A DNA stretch of 64,000 bases from Thioalkalivibrio sp. AKL19 (lineage in GTDB: Bacteria; Pseudomonadota; Gammaproteobacteria; Ectothiorhodospirales; Ectothiorhodospiraceae). The position numbers and the translations under genes are program-made. Under the pieces are notes generated by a model. It did not search any database, was not told where the DNA came from, and saw only the letters and a program-made list of their open reading frames with translations. How positions within the stretch are numbered: position 1 is the first letter of the stretch; each line of letters begins with the position of its first letter. The DNA lies in the NCBI RefSeq assembly GCF_000420165.1, contig NZ_ATUK01000012.1, forward strand, positions 186,001 through 250,000. The letters are read 5' to 3'. Positions 25,957-34,528 of this stretch are shown piece by piece.

Positions 25957-27130
25957 GGCAGCCACCCCCGGCCGCAATCTCGCCGCCTTCGGTCACGATG
26001 CGGATCCCGCCAAGGCCCTGGCGCGCCTTGCGCTCCTGCTCGCGGCGACGAGCCTCCTCGGCCACGATAGTGTCGAGGTCCAGCTCCACGCCGCTGCCCG
26101 CACCGGCATCCTCGGCCATCACCTCGTCGCCCACCGCGATGGAGCAGCAGGCGGGCGTGACCCGGACCTTCTTGCCCAGGCGCGCAGCGAGTTCCACCAC
26201 ACCCTCGGCCGGGTGTGCGATACCGGACAGGCCGGCCATCACGGCGTAGCTGTCGATCTGGCTCTTGGCCTCTCCCGGCGGACGGGCGCAGCCCAGCAAC
26301 AGCGAGGTGTCGCCCAGACGTTCGCGGGCATCGTGGAAGAAGCGACCGACCGCGTGCACGTCGGGGGTTTCGAACGGCCGGCTGGCCGGGGCGTAGAACG
26401 GCATCACCACCACCAGCACCACTGCATCCGGCAGATGCCGCGCCAGCATCTCCAGCGCGTTCCACTCACCCAGGAGCTTGCCGTAATGCAGGCCGATCAC
26501 GATATGCGGGACGACCTTCATGTTGGTGTTCACCAGGCTCTCGAGGGTGCGCTCGAAGTCGTCGACACTGCGGCGGAGGTGATAGACCTGCGTGATCGTG
26601 TCCTGGGCACCGATCACGTCCATCATGGCGGCGTCGATCCCCGCCTGTTCCATGGACAACGCGATATCGTCGTCGACCAGCGCGGTGTGCATCGCGATGC
26701 GAAACTCGGGGAATTCGTCCTTGATGCGGCGGATGGTCGAGTAGTACGGGTCGTACTCGACCTCGTTGCGATGGTTGGAGCCACCGGTCAGGAGCATGCC
26801 CTGAGCGCCGGACTCGATCACGCCATTCACCTGGCGCCAGAGATCCTCCGGGGTGCGGACGGGGATCATCGGTTCCAGGATCTTGGCCTTGCAGTGATCG
26901 CAGGCCAGCTTGCAGTCGCCGCCGGTGATCGACATCGCCGGCCAGGCACTCTTGCCACAATCGGCAATTTCGCTGGACTGGTAGGACTTGAACGTCGGGG
27001 TGTAGAAATGTACCGAACCCGGGTCCTCTGCGTGTCGCAGGCTATGCTGGAGGTCATTAACCAGCGACGGATCGACAGGGACATCCTCGAGGGGCTCTAC
27101 CCGCTGGATGACATCGTTCCAGCTCGTCAT
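25949..27130 (-). CDS. Radical SAM lipoyl synthase component LipS1/LipS2 type (b)
   Basis: 393-aa radical SAM protein with CKLACDHC (CxxxCxxC) near residues 75-82, followed by a TIM-barrel-like body with a CARPPGE motif and a Gly-rich C-terminus (GGGCHA). Together with the gene at 22530-23702 it should form the LipS1/LipS2 pair that lipoylates LbpA. GGAG is seven bases from the ATG at 27130. An ATG six bases further upstream is too close to that site. First gene of the lipoate-assembly unit, downstream of the lbpA terminator. Confidence 0.87.
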   Translation of the reverse strand: MTSWNDVIQRVEPLEDVPVDPSLVNDLQHSLRHAEDPGSVHFYTPTFKSYQSSEIADCGKSAWPAMSITGGDCKLACDHCKAKILEPMIPVRTPEDLWRQVNGVIESGAQGMLLTGGSNHRNEVEYDPYYSTIRRIKDEFPEFRIAMHTALVDDDIALSMEQAGIDAAMMDVIGAQDTITQVYHLRRSVDDFERTLESLVNTNMKVVPHIVIGLHYGKLLGEWNALEMLARHLPDAVVLVVVMPFYAPASRPFETPDVHAVGRFFHDARERLGDTSLLLGCARPPGEAKSQIDSYAVMAGLSGIAHPAEGVVELAARLGKKVRVTPACCSIAVGDEVMAEDAGAGSGVELDLDTIVAEEARRREQERKARQGLGGIRIVTEGGEIAAGGGCHA

Positions 27131-27182
27131 GGGCATTCTCCGGGTCGGCGAATTTCTTGAAGGTTTTACTCGGGTATTACCG

Positions 27183-27220
27183 AAAAAAAGGGGCCGCCGA
27201 CCTCGAGGGAACGGCGGCCC
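27183..27220 (-). terminator. Terminator after lbpA
   Basis: Nine-base perfect GC stem (27191-27199 with 27212-27220) followed on the minus strand by a run of seven T. It separates abundant lbpA message from the lipoate-assembly genes. Confidence 0.9.
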
Positions 27221-27235
27221 GGACCGGAAACGGGA

Positions 27236-27673
27236 TCAGCAGCCGCCGAAACCGTCCGCTTCCATCTTGGCCTCGAAGGCCGACAGGGCGTCGGAGCCGG
27301 TCTTCAGATCACCGATTTCGCCATCCCAGTCTTCCGGCTTGAGCTTGATCAGCCAGCCTTCGCCGTAGGGATCTTCGTTGATCAGGCCCGGGTTCGCCGC
27401 AACCTTGTCGTTGGTCTCGGTGACTTCACCGGTGACCGGGGTCTTCGCCGGGCCCACCCACTTGCCGGATTCAACGGTGGTGCAGGACTTGTCCTTCTTG
27501 ACCGTCTTGCCGACCTTCTTCGGGGTGTAGGACACGATCGTGCCCGCCAGCGAACAGGCGTAGGAAGTCAGGCCGACCGTCGCGGTACCGTCGCTTTCCT
27601 TGCGCACCCAAACGTTGTTTTCAACGTTGTACATCAGATCTTCCGGAATATCACAACCCCGAACTGCACCCAT
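27236..27673 (-). CDS. lbpA: Lipoate-binding protein LbpA (first copy)
   Basis: 145-aa GcvH-like protein that carries the sulfur substrate of the sHdr complex on a lipoyl arm. The lipoylation lysine is K71 in VESGKWVGP, within the GcvH-type fold. It differs from glycine-cleavage GcvH in its N-terminus (MGAVRGCDIPEDL) and ends in a terminal cysteine (GFGGC). GGAGG is seven bases upstream. A T-run terminator follows 15 bases after the stop. Upstream in the same direction are the DsrE3-type gene and a second lbpA. Confidence 0.92.
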   Translation of the reverse strand: MGAVRGCDIPEDLMYNVENNVWVRKESDGTATVGLTSYACSLAGTIVSYTPKKVGKTVKKDKSCTTVESGKWVGPAKTPVTGEVTETNDKVAANPGLINEDPYGEGWLIKLKPEDWDGEIGDLKTGSDALSAFEAKMEADGFGGC

Positions 27674-27709
27674 GTCTTCCTCCAGGAATATTCAAATAAA
27701 GCGGGAAAA

Positions 27710-28117
27710 TTAAAACGTTATCGTTTTATCACTACGTAGTATCAGGTCGGCTAGTTCGCTCGCCCGATTCACTTCATCGACGGCGTCGATGAGATCCAAA
27801 GACGCGTCGATTCTATACCCCGGCAGCGCGGGCTGGCAAACGTGCAGGCGCACTCCGGCGCGTTTTGCGTCCTGGATAAAATCCTTGATCAGCTTGCCGT
27901 CTTCCATGGCCCGCAAGTCGTCCGCGACACCCTTCTCCATCAGCCGCACACCTTCCATCGTAAAGAAGATGTACACGTCCACATCCATGGACGCCATGAC
28001 GGAACCGAGATAGAACGGCGTGGCACAGCGCCCCGGCGTCGACGGGCCCGAGGTCATGATGATCACGACCAGCTGCTCGTCGTTGTCCAGGTAATAGTCG
28101 TCGTCGAGATCCGCCAT
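27710..28117 (-). CDS. DsrE3-type sulfurtransferase between two lbpA genes
   Basis: 135-aa DsrE/DsrF-fold protein of the DsrE3 group that accompanies TusA and sHdr clusters. Candidate persulfide cysteines are C31 (PGRCATPF) and the one in LHVCQPALPG, the latter at the usual active-site loop. Two starts are possible: ATG at 28117 (GGTGAG seven bases upstream, preferred) or GTG at 28147 overlapping the upstream stop. It lies between the two LbpA genes, so it may transfer sulfur to or from them. Subtype (DsrE3A, B or C) was not decided. Confidence 0.82.
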   Translation of the reverse strand: MADLDDDYYLDNDEQLVVIIMTSGPSTPGRCATPFYLGSVMASMDVDVYIFFTMEGVRLMEKGVADDLRAMEDGKLIKDFIQDAKRAGVRLHVCQPALPGYRIDASLDLIDAVDEVNRASELADLILRSDKTITF

Positions 28118-28125
28118 GGTATCGC

Positions 28126-28572
28126 TCACCGAAGTTTGCGCTGGCACTGGATGTCGTCATCCTTGGCCCGCTTGCAGTAGCCTTCCTCGGCCTTGTCGCC
28201 GGTCAGGAATTCTTCCAGCGCGGCCTCCACGCCGTTGGTCGGCTCCACACGGGCAATCCAGGCGTTGTAAGGGTCGGAGTTCAACAGCACTGGGTTCTCC
28301 AGAACCTCGTCGTTCCCCTCGACAATCTTGCAATCGATAAAGTTGGGAATAGGTCCCGCCCACTTCCCGCTTTCGATCGTTGCGACTGGCTTGCCCGGCG
28401 GCCGGCGCGTACCCGGACGGCGAACCCGCACGTGGATAATCTTGCCCGCAATGGTCTGCGACAGGTCCGTCATGCCCACCGTGAGCGTGTCGTCGTCCTC
28501 ACGGCGCAGCCAGATCTGGAACTCGTCGTCGTAGAACAGTTCAGGGTGAAACTCGCAGCCGTTGCAATCCAT
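28126..28572 (-). CDS. Lipoate-binding protein LbpA (second copy)
   Basis: 148-aa GcvH-like protein homologous to the neighbouring LbpA but clearly diverged. The lipoylation lysine is K70 in IESGKWAGP. The N-terminus has two cysteines (MDCNGCEF) and the C-terminal tail two more (GYCKRA, IQCQRK), none shared with the other copy except the position of the first. The ATG at 28572 follows AGGCG. It begins the lbpA2-dsrE3-lbpA block just after the shdr terminator. Specialisation between the copies is unknown. Confidence 0.88.
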   Translation of the reverse strand: MDCNGCEFHPELFYDDEFQIWLRREDDDTLTVGMTDLSQTIAGKIIHVRVRRPGTRRPPGKPVATIESGKWAGPIPNFIDCKIVEGNDEVLENPVLLNSDPYNAWIARVEPTNGVEAALEEFLTGDKAEEGYCKRAKDDDIQCQRKLR

Positions 28573-28612
28573 GTTTCGCCTCGTTCCCGGGACCGAGCGG
28601 GCCCGTGCCTCC

Positions 28613-28638
28613 ACAAAAAACGGGCGCCTGGCGCCCGT
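28613..28638 (-). terminator. Terminator after shdrB2
   Basis: Nine-base perfect stem (28620-28628 with 28630-28638), probably with the central bases unpaired as loop, followed on the minus strand by six T. It ends the sHdr subunit genes before the lbpA block. Confidence 0.85.
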
Positions 28639-28682
28639 CTTCTGAACTCATCGATGGGCCATGCTGGGCATGGATCCGGGGG

Positions 28683-29594
28683 TCAGATGACCCCCTTCTC
28701 CTTCAGCAGGCCAATCGAGTCACTCACGTTCTCGTGAATGCCCAGCTTGCGTGGGGACAGCCCCATGGCCAGACCCAGCAGCTGAGTGAAGTACAGCACC
28801 TTCACGTCGGTCTTGATGCCGAACTCGGTCTCGGCACGCACCTGGTGCATCTCCAGACCGGAGTGGCAGGTCGGGCATTCGGTGGCGATCACTTCTGCCC
28901 CGGAATCTTCCGCCGACTGCAGGAGATTCAGCACCAGCTGGGTCGAGGTGTCCGAATCCGACAGGGTATGCGCGCCGCCACAGCAGGAGGTCTTCAGCGG
29001 GTAGTCCACATTCACCGCGCCCGCGGCACCCAGAAGGTCGTCCATGAAATGCGGCTGGTAGCTGGAGTCCGAGCCCGGACCGTTGTCCTTCTCGGGGAAG
29101 ATCTGCCGCGGCCGCGTGTACATGCAGCCGTAGTAGTTCGCGATCTTGATCCCGTTGAGGCTCTTGGTCATCTTCTGCTTGATGCCTTCCGGCCCCAGCT
29201 CTTCCATCAGCCACTCGAGCAGATGAAGAGTCCGCACGTCACCGCTGTAGACCGGATCATCGGACTTGCGCGCCAGATCCTGGACGGTGTTCATCGCGTC
29301 CTCGGAGGTGGCGGTCTCGTATTCGGCCTTCTTCAGGTTGTGGTAGCAACCATTGCAGGGGGCCATCACGGTGTCCATGCCCATCTGCTCGGAGGCGATC
29401 GCCATGTTCCGTGCGGAGAGGTAGGTTTGCAGCATGGGGTGAACGTTCTTCACCTCCATCGCGCCGCAGCAGTTCCAGTCGCGCAGGTTCTCCATCTCGA
29501 GCCCCAGCGCCTTGACCAGCACGCGGGTGGAGCGGTCGTACGGGCCACCGGACCCCTCAAGCGCGCAACCCGGATAGTAAGCAACCTTAGCCAT
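28683..29594 (-). CDS. hdrB2: sHdrB2, CCG-domain subunit of sulfur-oxidising Hdr-like complex
   Basis: 303-aa HdrB-type protein with two CCG domains (CxnCCGxnCxxC) for noncubane [4Fe-4S] clusters: YPGC/NCCGA/CNGC in the N-terminal half and YYGC/SCCGGA/CPTC in the C-terminal half. It is expected to carry disulfide/thiol chemistry on lipoyl-LbpA or sulfur substrates. Start overlaps the hdrC2 stop by eight bases. Part of the type I order C1-B1-A-hyp-C2-B2. Confidence 0.93.
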   Translation of the reverse strand: MAKVAYYPGCALEGSGGPYDRSTRVLVKALGLEMENLRDWNCCGAMEVKNVHPMLQTYLSARNMAIASEQMGMDTVMAPCNGCYHNLKKAEYETATSEDAMNTVQDLARKSDDPVYSGDVRTLHLLEWLMEELGPEGIKQKMTKSLNGIKIANYYGCMYTRPRQIFPEKDNGPGSDSSYQPHFMDDLLGAAGAVNVDYPLKTSCCGGAHTLSDSDTSTQLVLNLLQSAEDSGAEVIATECPTCHSGLEMHQVRAETEFGIKTDVKVLYFTQLLGLAMGLSPRKLGIHENVSDSIGLLKEKGVI

Positions 29595-30303
29595 GAGCGG
29601 CCTCCTTCTGTTCGCGCACGTAGTTCTTCAGCACGTCCCCGGTCTTGCCCCAGGACTTGGTGCGCGGCGTGTGAATCGTGTTGAAGCCCATCGTCATAAG
29701 GTGCTTCACCGGCAGGTGCTTCATCATCCGGAACACGAACACCTTCAGCCACTCCTGAAGAAGGGGCTGACCGGTCTTCTTGAAGAAGTTCTGCATGACC
29801 TTGCCGTCTTCGATGCGGCCGGTCTTGTAGATCTGATCGGCGAACTCTTCGTCAAAGTGCGTGGACGGGGCCTTCTCGGTGATCCCTTCGTCTTCCATCC
29901 AGTGCGCCAGCGCCTTCATCACGCCTTCCGGCTTCACGTCCTTCGGGCAGATGTTGGTGCACTTGTTGCAGGACACGCACTGCCAGATGATGTCCTTGTC
30001 CTTGACCAGCTCTTCCTTCATGCCGAGGCGGGTCAGGTAGATCCAGTAACGCGGATTGAACTGCACGTTCTGCGCATACATCGTGCAGGAGTTGGTGCAG
30101 GACCCGCACTGCCAGCAGCGGTGAACGTTCTCCGCACCCGTGTAGGTCTGGATCTTCGCCTCGAAATCGTCGTCGTAATCGCGGACCGTGCGCGGGGCGA
30201 TCATGGTGTTCCAGTGCCCGGACACATCCACCCCGTCGACCACCAGCTCGTCGTGCTGCTGGAGTCGTTCGTCCTCGATTAGTGCCTTTTCATGTATTGC
30301 CAT
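29587..30303 (-). CDS. hdrC2: sHdrC2, iron-sulfur electron-transfer subunit
   Basis: 238-aa HdrC-type protein with two full [4Fe-4S] motifs, CWQCGSCTNSC near 63-73 and CVSCNKCTNIC near 109-119. An N-terminal region of about 55 residues precedes the clusters. It relays electrons between HdrB2 and HdrA in the cytoplasmic sHdr complex. ATG at 30303. Its last codons overlap hdrB2. Confidence 0.93.
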   Translation of the reverse strand: MAIHEKALIEDERLQQHDELVVDGVDVSGHWNTMIAPRTVRDYDDDFEAKIQTYTGAENVHRCWQCGSCTNSCTMYAQNVQFNPRYWIYLTRLGMKEELVKDKDIIWQCVSCNKCTNICPKDVKPEGVMKALAHWMEDEGITEKAPSTHFDEEFADQIYKTGRIEDGKVMQNFFKKTGQPLLQEWLKVFVFRMMKHLPVKHLMTMGFNTIHTPRTKSWGKTGDVLKNYVREQKEAAHG

Positions 30304-30352
30304 GACGTCTCTCCGAAAACCTGGGTTGCCAGGCTCAAGTTCGTTCCGTTAT

Positions 30353-31189
30353 TCAATGCAGCGACGCATCGGTTCCTTTCAGGCGACCTTCCGGGGAATC
30401 GATCCCCAGCATCTTCACGGCCAGTTCCAGTGGGTCCTGCTTGGCGCCGAACTGGTTGTCGATCATCCCCAGACTCATCGAGAGGGCCCGGGCGTAATCC
30501 GAGTAGGCCTGCACCCAGACCAGATCCGTCACGAACGGCAGGTCGCGGTAGAAGCCTTCCTCGGCGAGTGCATCGTAGAACCAGCGCCTGGCTCCCTCGA
30601 TGGCCCCGACCGACTCCCCTATGGGGATGGAGCGGAGCGTGTCATTCCCGCGGATGAACTCCCGCAACGCGCCCGTGGTGGTTGACGTATCCCAGACCCA
30701 GCGACAGACCAGCGGAACCGCTTCCGGATCCGCGAAATGCAGGATCTCGGCACCGAAGTCCCAGATCGCCCTGCGCAGTTTCTTGTCATCCGCGGCCAGA
30801 TCCGCAAAGACCGCCAGACGTTCGTTGACATCCACATCCGGCCGAACAAGGCCGCGCATGCCGTCGACCAGCGCCCCCTGGCGTTCCGCCATCAGCGAGC
30901 CAAGCTTGCGTCGAACCGAAAAGACCAGCCCGCCGAGCGCGCGAACATCTTCGGCATCAATCTCGTCGCCCTTGGCCACAATCGCCGCGAACACCTCGTG
31001 CTTGGACCGCAACGCCTCGATGAATGTCTCCAGACCGTCGACCCCGCCTGCCTCGGCGATGGCCTCTCTCAGACTCGAGAGCTTGGACCCGAGGATCTCC
31101 TTGTCAAAGGTGACCTCAAGCGGCTCCGGGGCGAGCCCCGAAGCCGCTTCGTCGCTTACAACCTCAGCCGGCTTTCTGAACCAGCGCAT
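30353..31189 (-). CDS. sHdr-associated conserved protein (Hyp)
   Basis: 278-aa soluble protein that always sits between hdrA and hdrC2 in type I shdr clusters and is usually just called hyp. It is mainly helical by composition, with no cysteine motif (one would not expect a cluster) and no signal peptide. Residues RRWFYDALAEEGFYRDLPFVTD are part of the most distinctive C-terminal segment. Its start overlaps the end of hdrA by 26 bases, so production is coupled. It is probably a structural subunit, but its function is unproven. Confidence 0.85.
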   Translation of the reverse strand: MRWFRKPAEVVSDEAASGLAPEPLEVTFDKEILGSKLSSLREAIAEAGGVDGLETFIEALRSKHEVFAAIVAKGDEIDAEDVRALGGLVFSVRRKLGSLMAERQGALVDGMRGLVRPDVDVNERLAVFADLAADDKKLRRAIWDFGAEILHFADPEAVPLVCRWVWDTSTTTGALREFIRGNDTLRSIPIGESVGAIEGARRWFYDALAEEGFYRDLPFVTDLVWVQAYSDYARALSMSLGMIDNQFGAKQDPLELAVKMLGIDSPEGRLKGTDASLH

Positions 31190-32216
31190 GCAGATCCGCT
31201 ACCGCGCGGCCACCCGCGGCGGCACCCTGGGCGATCGAATCGTCGATCGTCTCGGGACCGTAGGCCGCACCGCAGGAGTAAACCCCCTTGCGGGTGGTGC
31301 CACAGGTGTTGGTGTACTGCTCGGCCTTTTCGATAAAGCCGTGCTTTTCGAGGCCCACACCGAAGACTTGGGAGATCTCGGGATTGTCGGCGTTCGGATC
31401 CATACCAATAGCGTGCACGACGATGTCGAACGGGATGATGATCGGACGCTTGACCAGGGTGTCTTCACCCTTGACCAGCAAACGACCGTCTCCCGAGGCG
31501 GTCACTTCCGCGATACGCGCCTTGACGAACTTGGTTTTGAACTCTTCCTGGGACTTCCAGTAGAACTTGTCTTCGTACAGGCCGAAGGTGCGGATGTCCA
31601 TGTAGTAGATGAACACGTCGGTCTCGGGCGAGATCTCCTTGATCTCCATCGCCAGGTTGGCGGAGACGGTGCAGCAGATCTTCGAGCACCACTCGCGGCC
31701 GATCTGACGGTCACGGGAACCGACGCACAGCAGGATGCACACCCGCTCCGGCACACGGCCGTCGGACGGGCAGGCGATCTTGCCGCTGGCCACCATCTGT
31801 TCCATCTGGGTGGTGGTCAGGACGTCTTCGTAGGTCCCGAAGCCCCACTCCGGCTTGTTGATGGAGTCGAAATGGGTGAAGCCGGTTGCCAGGACCACGG
31901 CGCCCGCCTGGACGGATTCGCCGTTGGTCAGCGTGGCGGTGAAGTTACCCGCCTCCCCTTCCAGCTTCTCGACTTTGGCACTCTTGTGCACGGTCGAGTT
32001 GGCGTCGTCTTCCACGCGCTTGACCATGCGGCCAATCGCGTCCTTGGCCCACTCGCCGGAGGGCACCAGCTTGGCGTAGCCCGACAGAATCGGCGCGCCC
32101 CCCAGGACGTCTTCCTTCTCGACGACCACGGCCTTGTAGCCGGCCGAGTTGACATTCGCGGCGGCGGCCAGCCCGGCCGGCCCGCCACCCACTACTAGAA
32201 CGGTATCTTGCTGCAT
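31164..32216 (-). CDS. hdrA: sHdrA, FAD-containing subunit
   Basis: 350-aa HdrA-like flavoprotein with the FAD motif GGGPAGLAAAA at residues 10-20 and GxG-type C-terminal Rossmann return (SCGAAYGPETIDDSIAQG). The Cys-rich stretch CILLCVGSRD...CSKICC in the centre matches the [4Fe-4S] site of HdrA. Compared with methanogen HdrA it is short and lacks extra ferredoxin domains, as is usual for sHdrA. The start shares one base with the hdrB1 stop (TGATG). Confidence 0.94.
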   Translation of the reverse strand: MQQDTVLVVGGGPAGLAAAANVNSAGYKAVVVEKEDVLGGAPILSGYAKLVPSGEWAKDAIGRMVKRVEDDANSTVHKSAKVEKLEGEAGNFTATLTNGESVQAGAVVLATGFTHFDSINKPEWGFGTYEDVLTTTQMEQMVASGKIACPSDGRVPERVCILLCVGSRDRQIGREWCSKICCTVSANLAMEIKEISPETDVFIYYMDIRTFGLYEDKFYWKSQEEFKTKFVKARIAEVTASGDGRLLVKGEDTLVKRPIIIPFDIVVHAIGMDPNADNPEISQVFGVGLEKHGFIEKAEQYTNTCGTTRKGVYSCGAAYGPETIDDSIAQGAAAGGRAVADLHALVQKAG

Positions 32217-33622
32217 CAGACCTTGCCCCCGTAAGCGAGTTCAGGATTGTAGAGGTATTCGATATTCCCGGCTTCGACTTCCTTCAGGTACTCCTGGAAG
32301 GTCTTCTTGGCCTCGGACCAGGACATGCCCATCTTCTCGACCAGATCCTCGCAGGGCGACGCGTGCCACTGCAGCTGGACGATCTTGAACGGGTCCGCGC
32401 CGCAGGCCAGGGCCGCGAACTGGACTTCCGCCATGATCGGAATCTGGAAGTTCTGGTTGTGGGCCTTGCCGATCCACTGGTTCTTGTCCATCGTCGTGAC
32501 ACAGCCGGTATCGTTGGCCAGCATCACGTCGGCGTTGGCTTCCTCGCGGGCCACACGGATCTTGCGATCCATCGTGAACGAGCGAGTGAATTCACGCTCG
32601 GAGATGATGTGACGGAAGCCGAAGCCGCAGCAGTCGTACCACGTGGAGTAGTCGATCACCTGCGCACCCAGGGCCTGGGCGGTCGAGGTGATGATCGCGG
32701 TACGGTTGCCGCCCAGCACGGACGGATCGTACACCGCGTCTTCGTGGACCATCTTGTAGTAATGGCAGGCCACGTGGGCGGTGGTACGGATGTTGGAGAC
32801 GTCGATGGTCTGCAGCTCGGAGGCGATGCGGTTGCGCATCACGTGCACCCACTCGGAGTAGTGGATGATCTCTTCCGGGATGACCAGCTTGCCGTCGACC
32901 AGGCGCCCCAGCTTGCCGAGGATCTTGGTGACCTTCTCGCGCAGCTCGGCGGACTCGACCAGATACTTGCGGATCTCCTTGTAGTTGCCGAAGGAGGTGC
33001 CGCAATGCACCAGCGGGAAGAAATGACCCAGCTCGTGGCCGTGCTGCTTGCCGGAGACGTACGCCTGGTGGAAGTTGCGCAGGAATACGGCGGCGAGCGA
33101 CTCGACGTTCCCGATACCGGAGCCGTGGTAGTTCCAGGCGGTGCAGGAGGTCTGGTCGGTCTCGTCCAGGTAGTCCTTGCCCGGCTCGAAGCCGAACTTG
33201 TTCATGAACCACAGCAGCGAGGTCGGGTAGCCCGGGATGTTGCCGCACTGGCCACAGGACTTGTGATGCCACAGCTGCTTGGTCGGGACCTTCTTTTCCC
33301 AGCCGAACAGGGTGTTCACCGTGGCTGGCTCGTGCTCATCCCCGATGCGATGGATGATGATCTGACCGTCCTTTTCGAGCTCGTACATGTGCTCGCGGAC
33401 GTCGTCCATGCGGTCGCCGAGGTCGATGGTGCGGCGGTCGACGTGCTTGCGCACCCAGTCGGTGGCCTTGACCGCGTCTTCCTTCGACAGGTCGGTCGAC
33501 TGGAAGAACGAGCCGTGACCGGCAATGCCCTGGCCGTCGGTGTTGTGGTAGCCGGGCTTCATGGTGCCGGCACCGGCACCTTCACCATTCTGGTTGTGGT
33601 TGCCTGGGGTCTGTTCACTCAT
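32216..33622 (-). CDS. hdrB1: sHdrB1, CCG-type subunit
   Basis: 468-aa HdrB1. A flexible Gly/Asn-rich N-terminus of about 40 residues precedes the conserved part. Cysteine motifs seen: SCGQCGNIPGYP, QTSCTAWNYHG, a CHYYKMVHED site, DCCGFGFRH, DTGC and a C-terminal SPCED. This pattern is the diverged CCG arrangement of sHdrB1. It acts with HdrC1 and HdrA. Start ATG at 33622, 43 bases after hdrC1. Confidence 0.93.
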   Translation of the reverse strand: MSEQTPGNHNQNGEGAGAGTMKPGYHNTDGQGIAGHGSFFQSTDLSKEDAVKATDWVRKHVDRRTIDLGDRMDDVREHMYELEKDGQIIIHRIGDEHEPATVNTLFGWEKKVPTKQLWHHKSCGQCGNIPGYPTSLLWFMNKFGFEPGKDYLDETDQTSCTAWNYHGSGIGNVESLAAVFLRNFHQAYVSGKQHGHELGHFFPLVHCGTSFGNYKEIRKYLVESAELREKVTKILGKLGRLVDGKLVIPEEIIHYSEWVHVMRNRIASELQTIDVSNIRTTAHVACHYYKMVHEDAVYDPSVLGGNRTAIITSTAQALGAQVIDYSTWYDCCGFGFRHIISEREFTRSFTMDRKIRVAREEANADVMLANDTGCVTTMDKNQWIGKAHNQNFQIPIMAEVQFAALACGADPFKIVQLQWHASPCEDLVEKMGMSWSEAKKTFQEYLKEVEAGNIEYLYNPELAYGGKV

Positions 33623-33665
33623 AACGCTTCTCCTGATGTCTTGGATGCGGGAACGGGCCGACGGG

Positions 33666-34358
33666 TTATTCGTCGTCTTCCTCTTCCTGCTCCTCGAGCC
33701 AGTCTTCGTAGTCCTCGCGCTTCTCGTCGATGAAGTCCTCGATCACGTCGAAGAGGTTCTCGTCCATCAGCTCGAGGGACTTCAGAACCCCGGTCATTTC
33801 CCAGATGGTGTACATCTCGACCGAGGTCTTCAGCGACACTTCCCAGGCGGTCTCGACCGTCTGCAGCGTCTTCACCGGAATCGCCTTGCGCAGGATGCGC
33901 AGGTCGCCTTCCACCTTCTGGATGTTGGGACCCCAGTCGGGGAAGTGATCGGGCTGGATCATGTCGGGCGACAACTGGTTGCCCGTGGTGATCAGCTTGA
34001 GCATGACGCGGCCGAACGGACGGAGGACGTCCTTGGCGGACTGCATCTCGTGCTTGATAGCCACTTCGCGCATGATCGCGACCAGGCCACCGGGGGAGTT
34101 CTTGAACGGGCAGCGCGCCGCACAGGTCATGCACTGGGCGCAGGCCCAGATCTTTTCCTGCATCGCGTCGTAGATCTGCTCGACGTTTTCGGTCCAGAGC
34201 AGCTGGACGATCTCGCGCGGCGAGTAATCGTAGAACTGGGCGGACGGGCACGTGGCCGTGCAGATCCCGCAGTTCAGGCAGCCGTTGAGCTCGTGGTCGT
34301 AGCGAAAATCTCCGCGAATGTCGTCGAAGATTTGCTGCATCTCAGCGTATGTCGCCAT
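33666..34358 (-). CDS. hdrC1: sHdrC1, iron-sulfur electron-transfer subunit
   Basis: 230-aa HdrC-type protein with two [4Fe-4S] motifs: C27, C30, C33, C37 and C73, C76, C79, C83. The C-terminus is strongly acidic (EEQEEEDDE). First sHdr subunit gene, transcribed after tusA. A 13-bp hairpin lies between tusA and this gene. Works as electron relay within sHdr. Confidence 0.93.
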   Translation of the reverse strand: MATYAEMQQIFDDIRGDFRYDHELNGCLNCGICTATCPSAQFYDYSPREIVQLLWTENVEQIYDAMQEKIWACAQCMTCAARCPFKNSPGGLVAIMREVAIKHEMQSAKDVLRPFGRVMLKLITTGNQLSPDMIQPDHFPDWGPNIQKVEGDLRILRKAIPVKTLQTVETAWEVSLKTSVEMYTIWEMTGVLKSLELMDENLFDVIEDFIDEKREDYEDWLEEQEEEDDE

Positions 34359-34471
34359 ATCTCACACCTCTTCGCTTTAGGCGATGCAGGTTTCTTGTGA
34401 ACCTTGCGCAGCCAGCCTAGACCTCGTCCAGGCACCAATCCAGTTACCGCATGGCAACCATCGTTATTCAG

Positions 34472-34512
34472 GATTCGGGGCGGCCAACCCTTGCGGATTG
34501 CCGCCCCGAATC
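34472..34512 (-). other. Strong stem-loop between tusA and hdrC1
   Basis: A 13-base perfect stem (34472-34484 with 34500-34512), 16 bases after the tusA stop on the minus strand. No T-run follows, so it may be an mRNA processing or stabilising structure or a partial terminator that raises tusA over shdr message. Confidence 0.65.
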
Positions 34513-34528
34513 AAGCGTTTGAAACGCT

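Noticed and set aside
25955-27160. 401-codon open frame on the + strand
   Set aside because: Exact antisense of a lipS gene whose radical SAM motif is clear.
27713-27728. AAAACG-ATAA-CGTTTT inverted repeat as an operator
   Set aside because: It lies inside the last codons of the DsrE3-type gene and is explained as coding sequence. At most it is a weak terminator.
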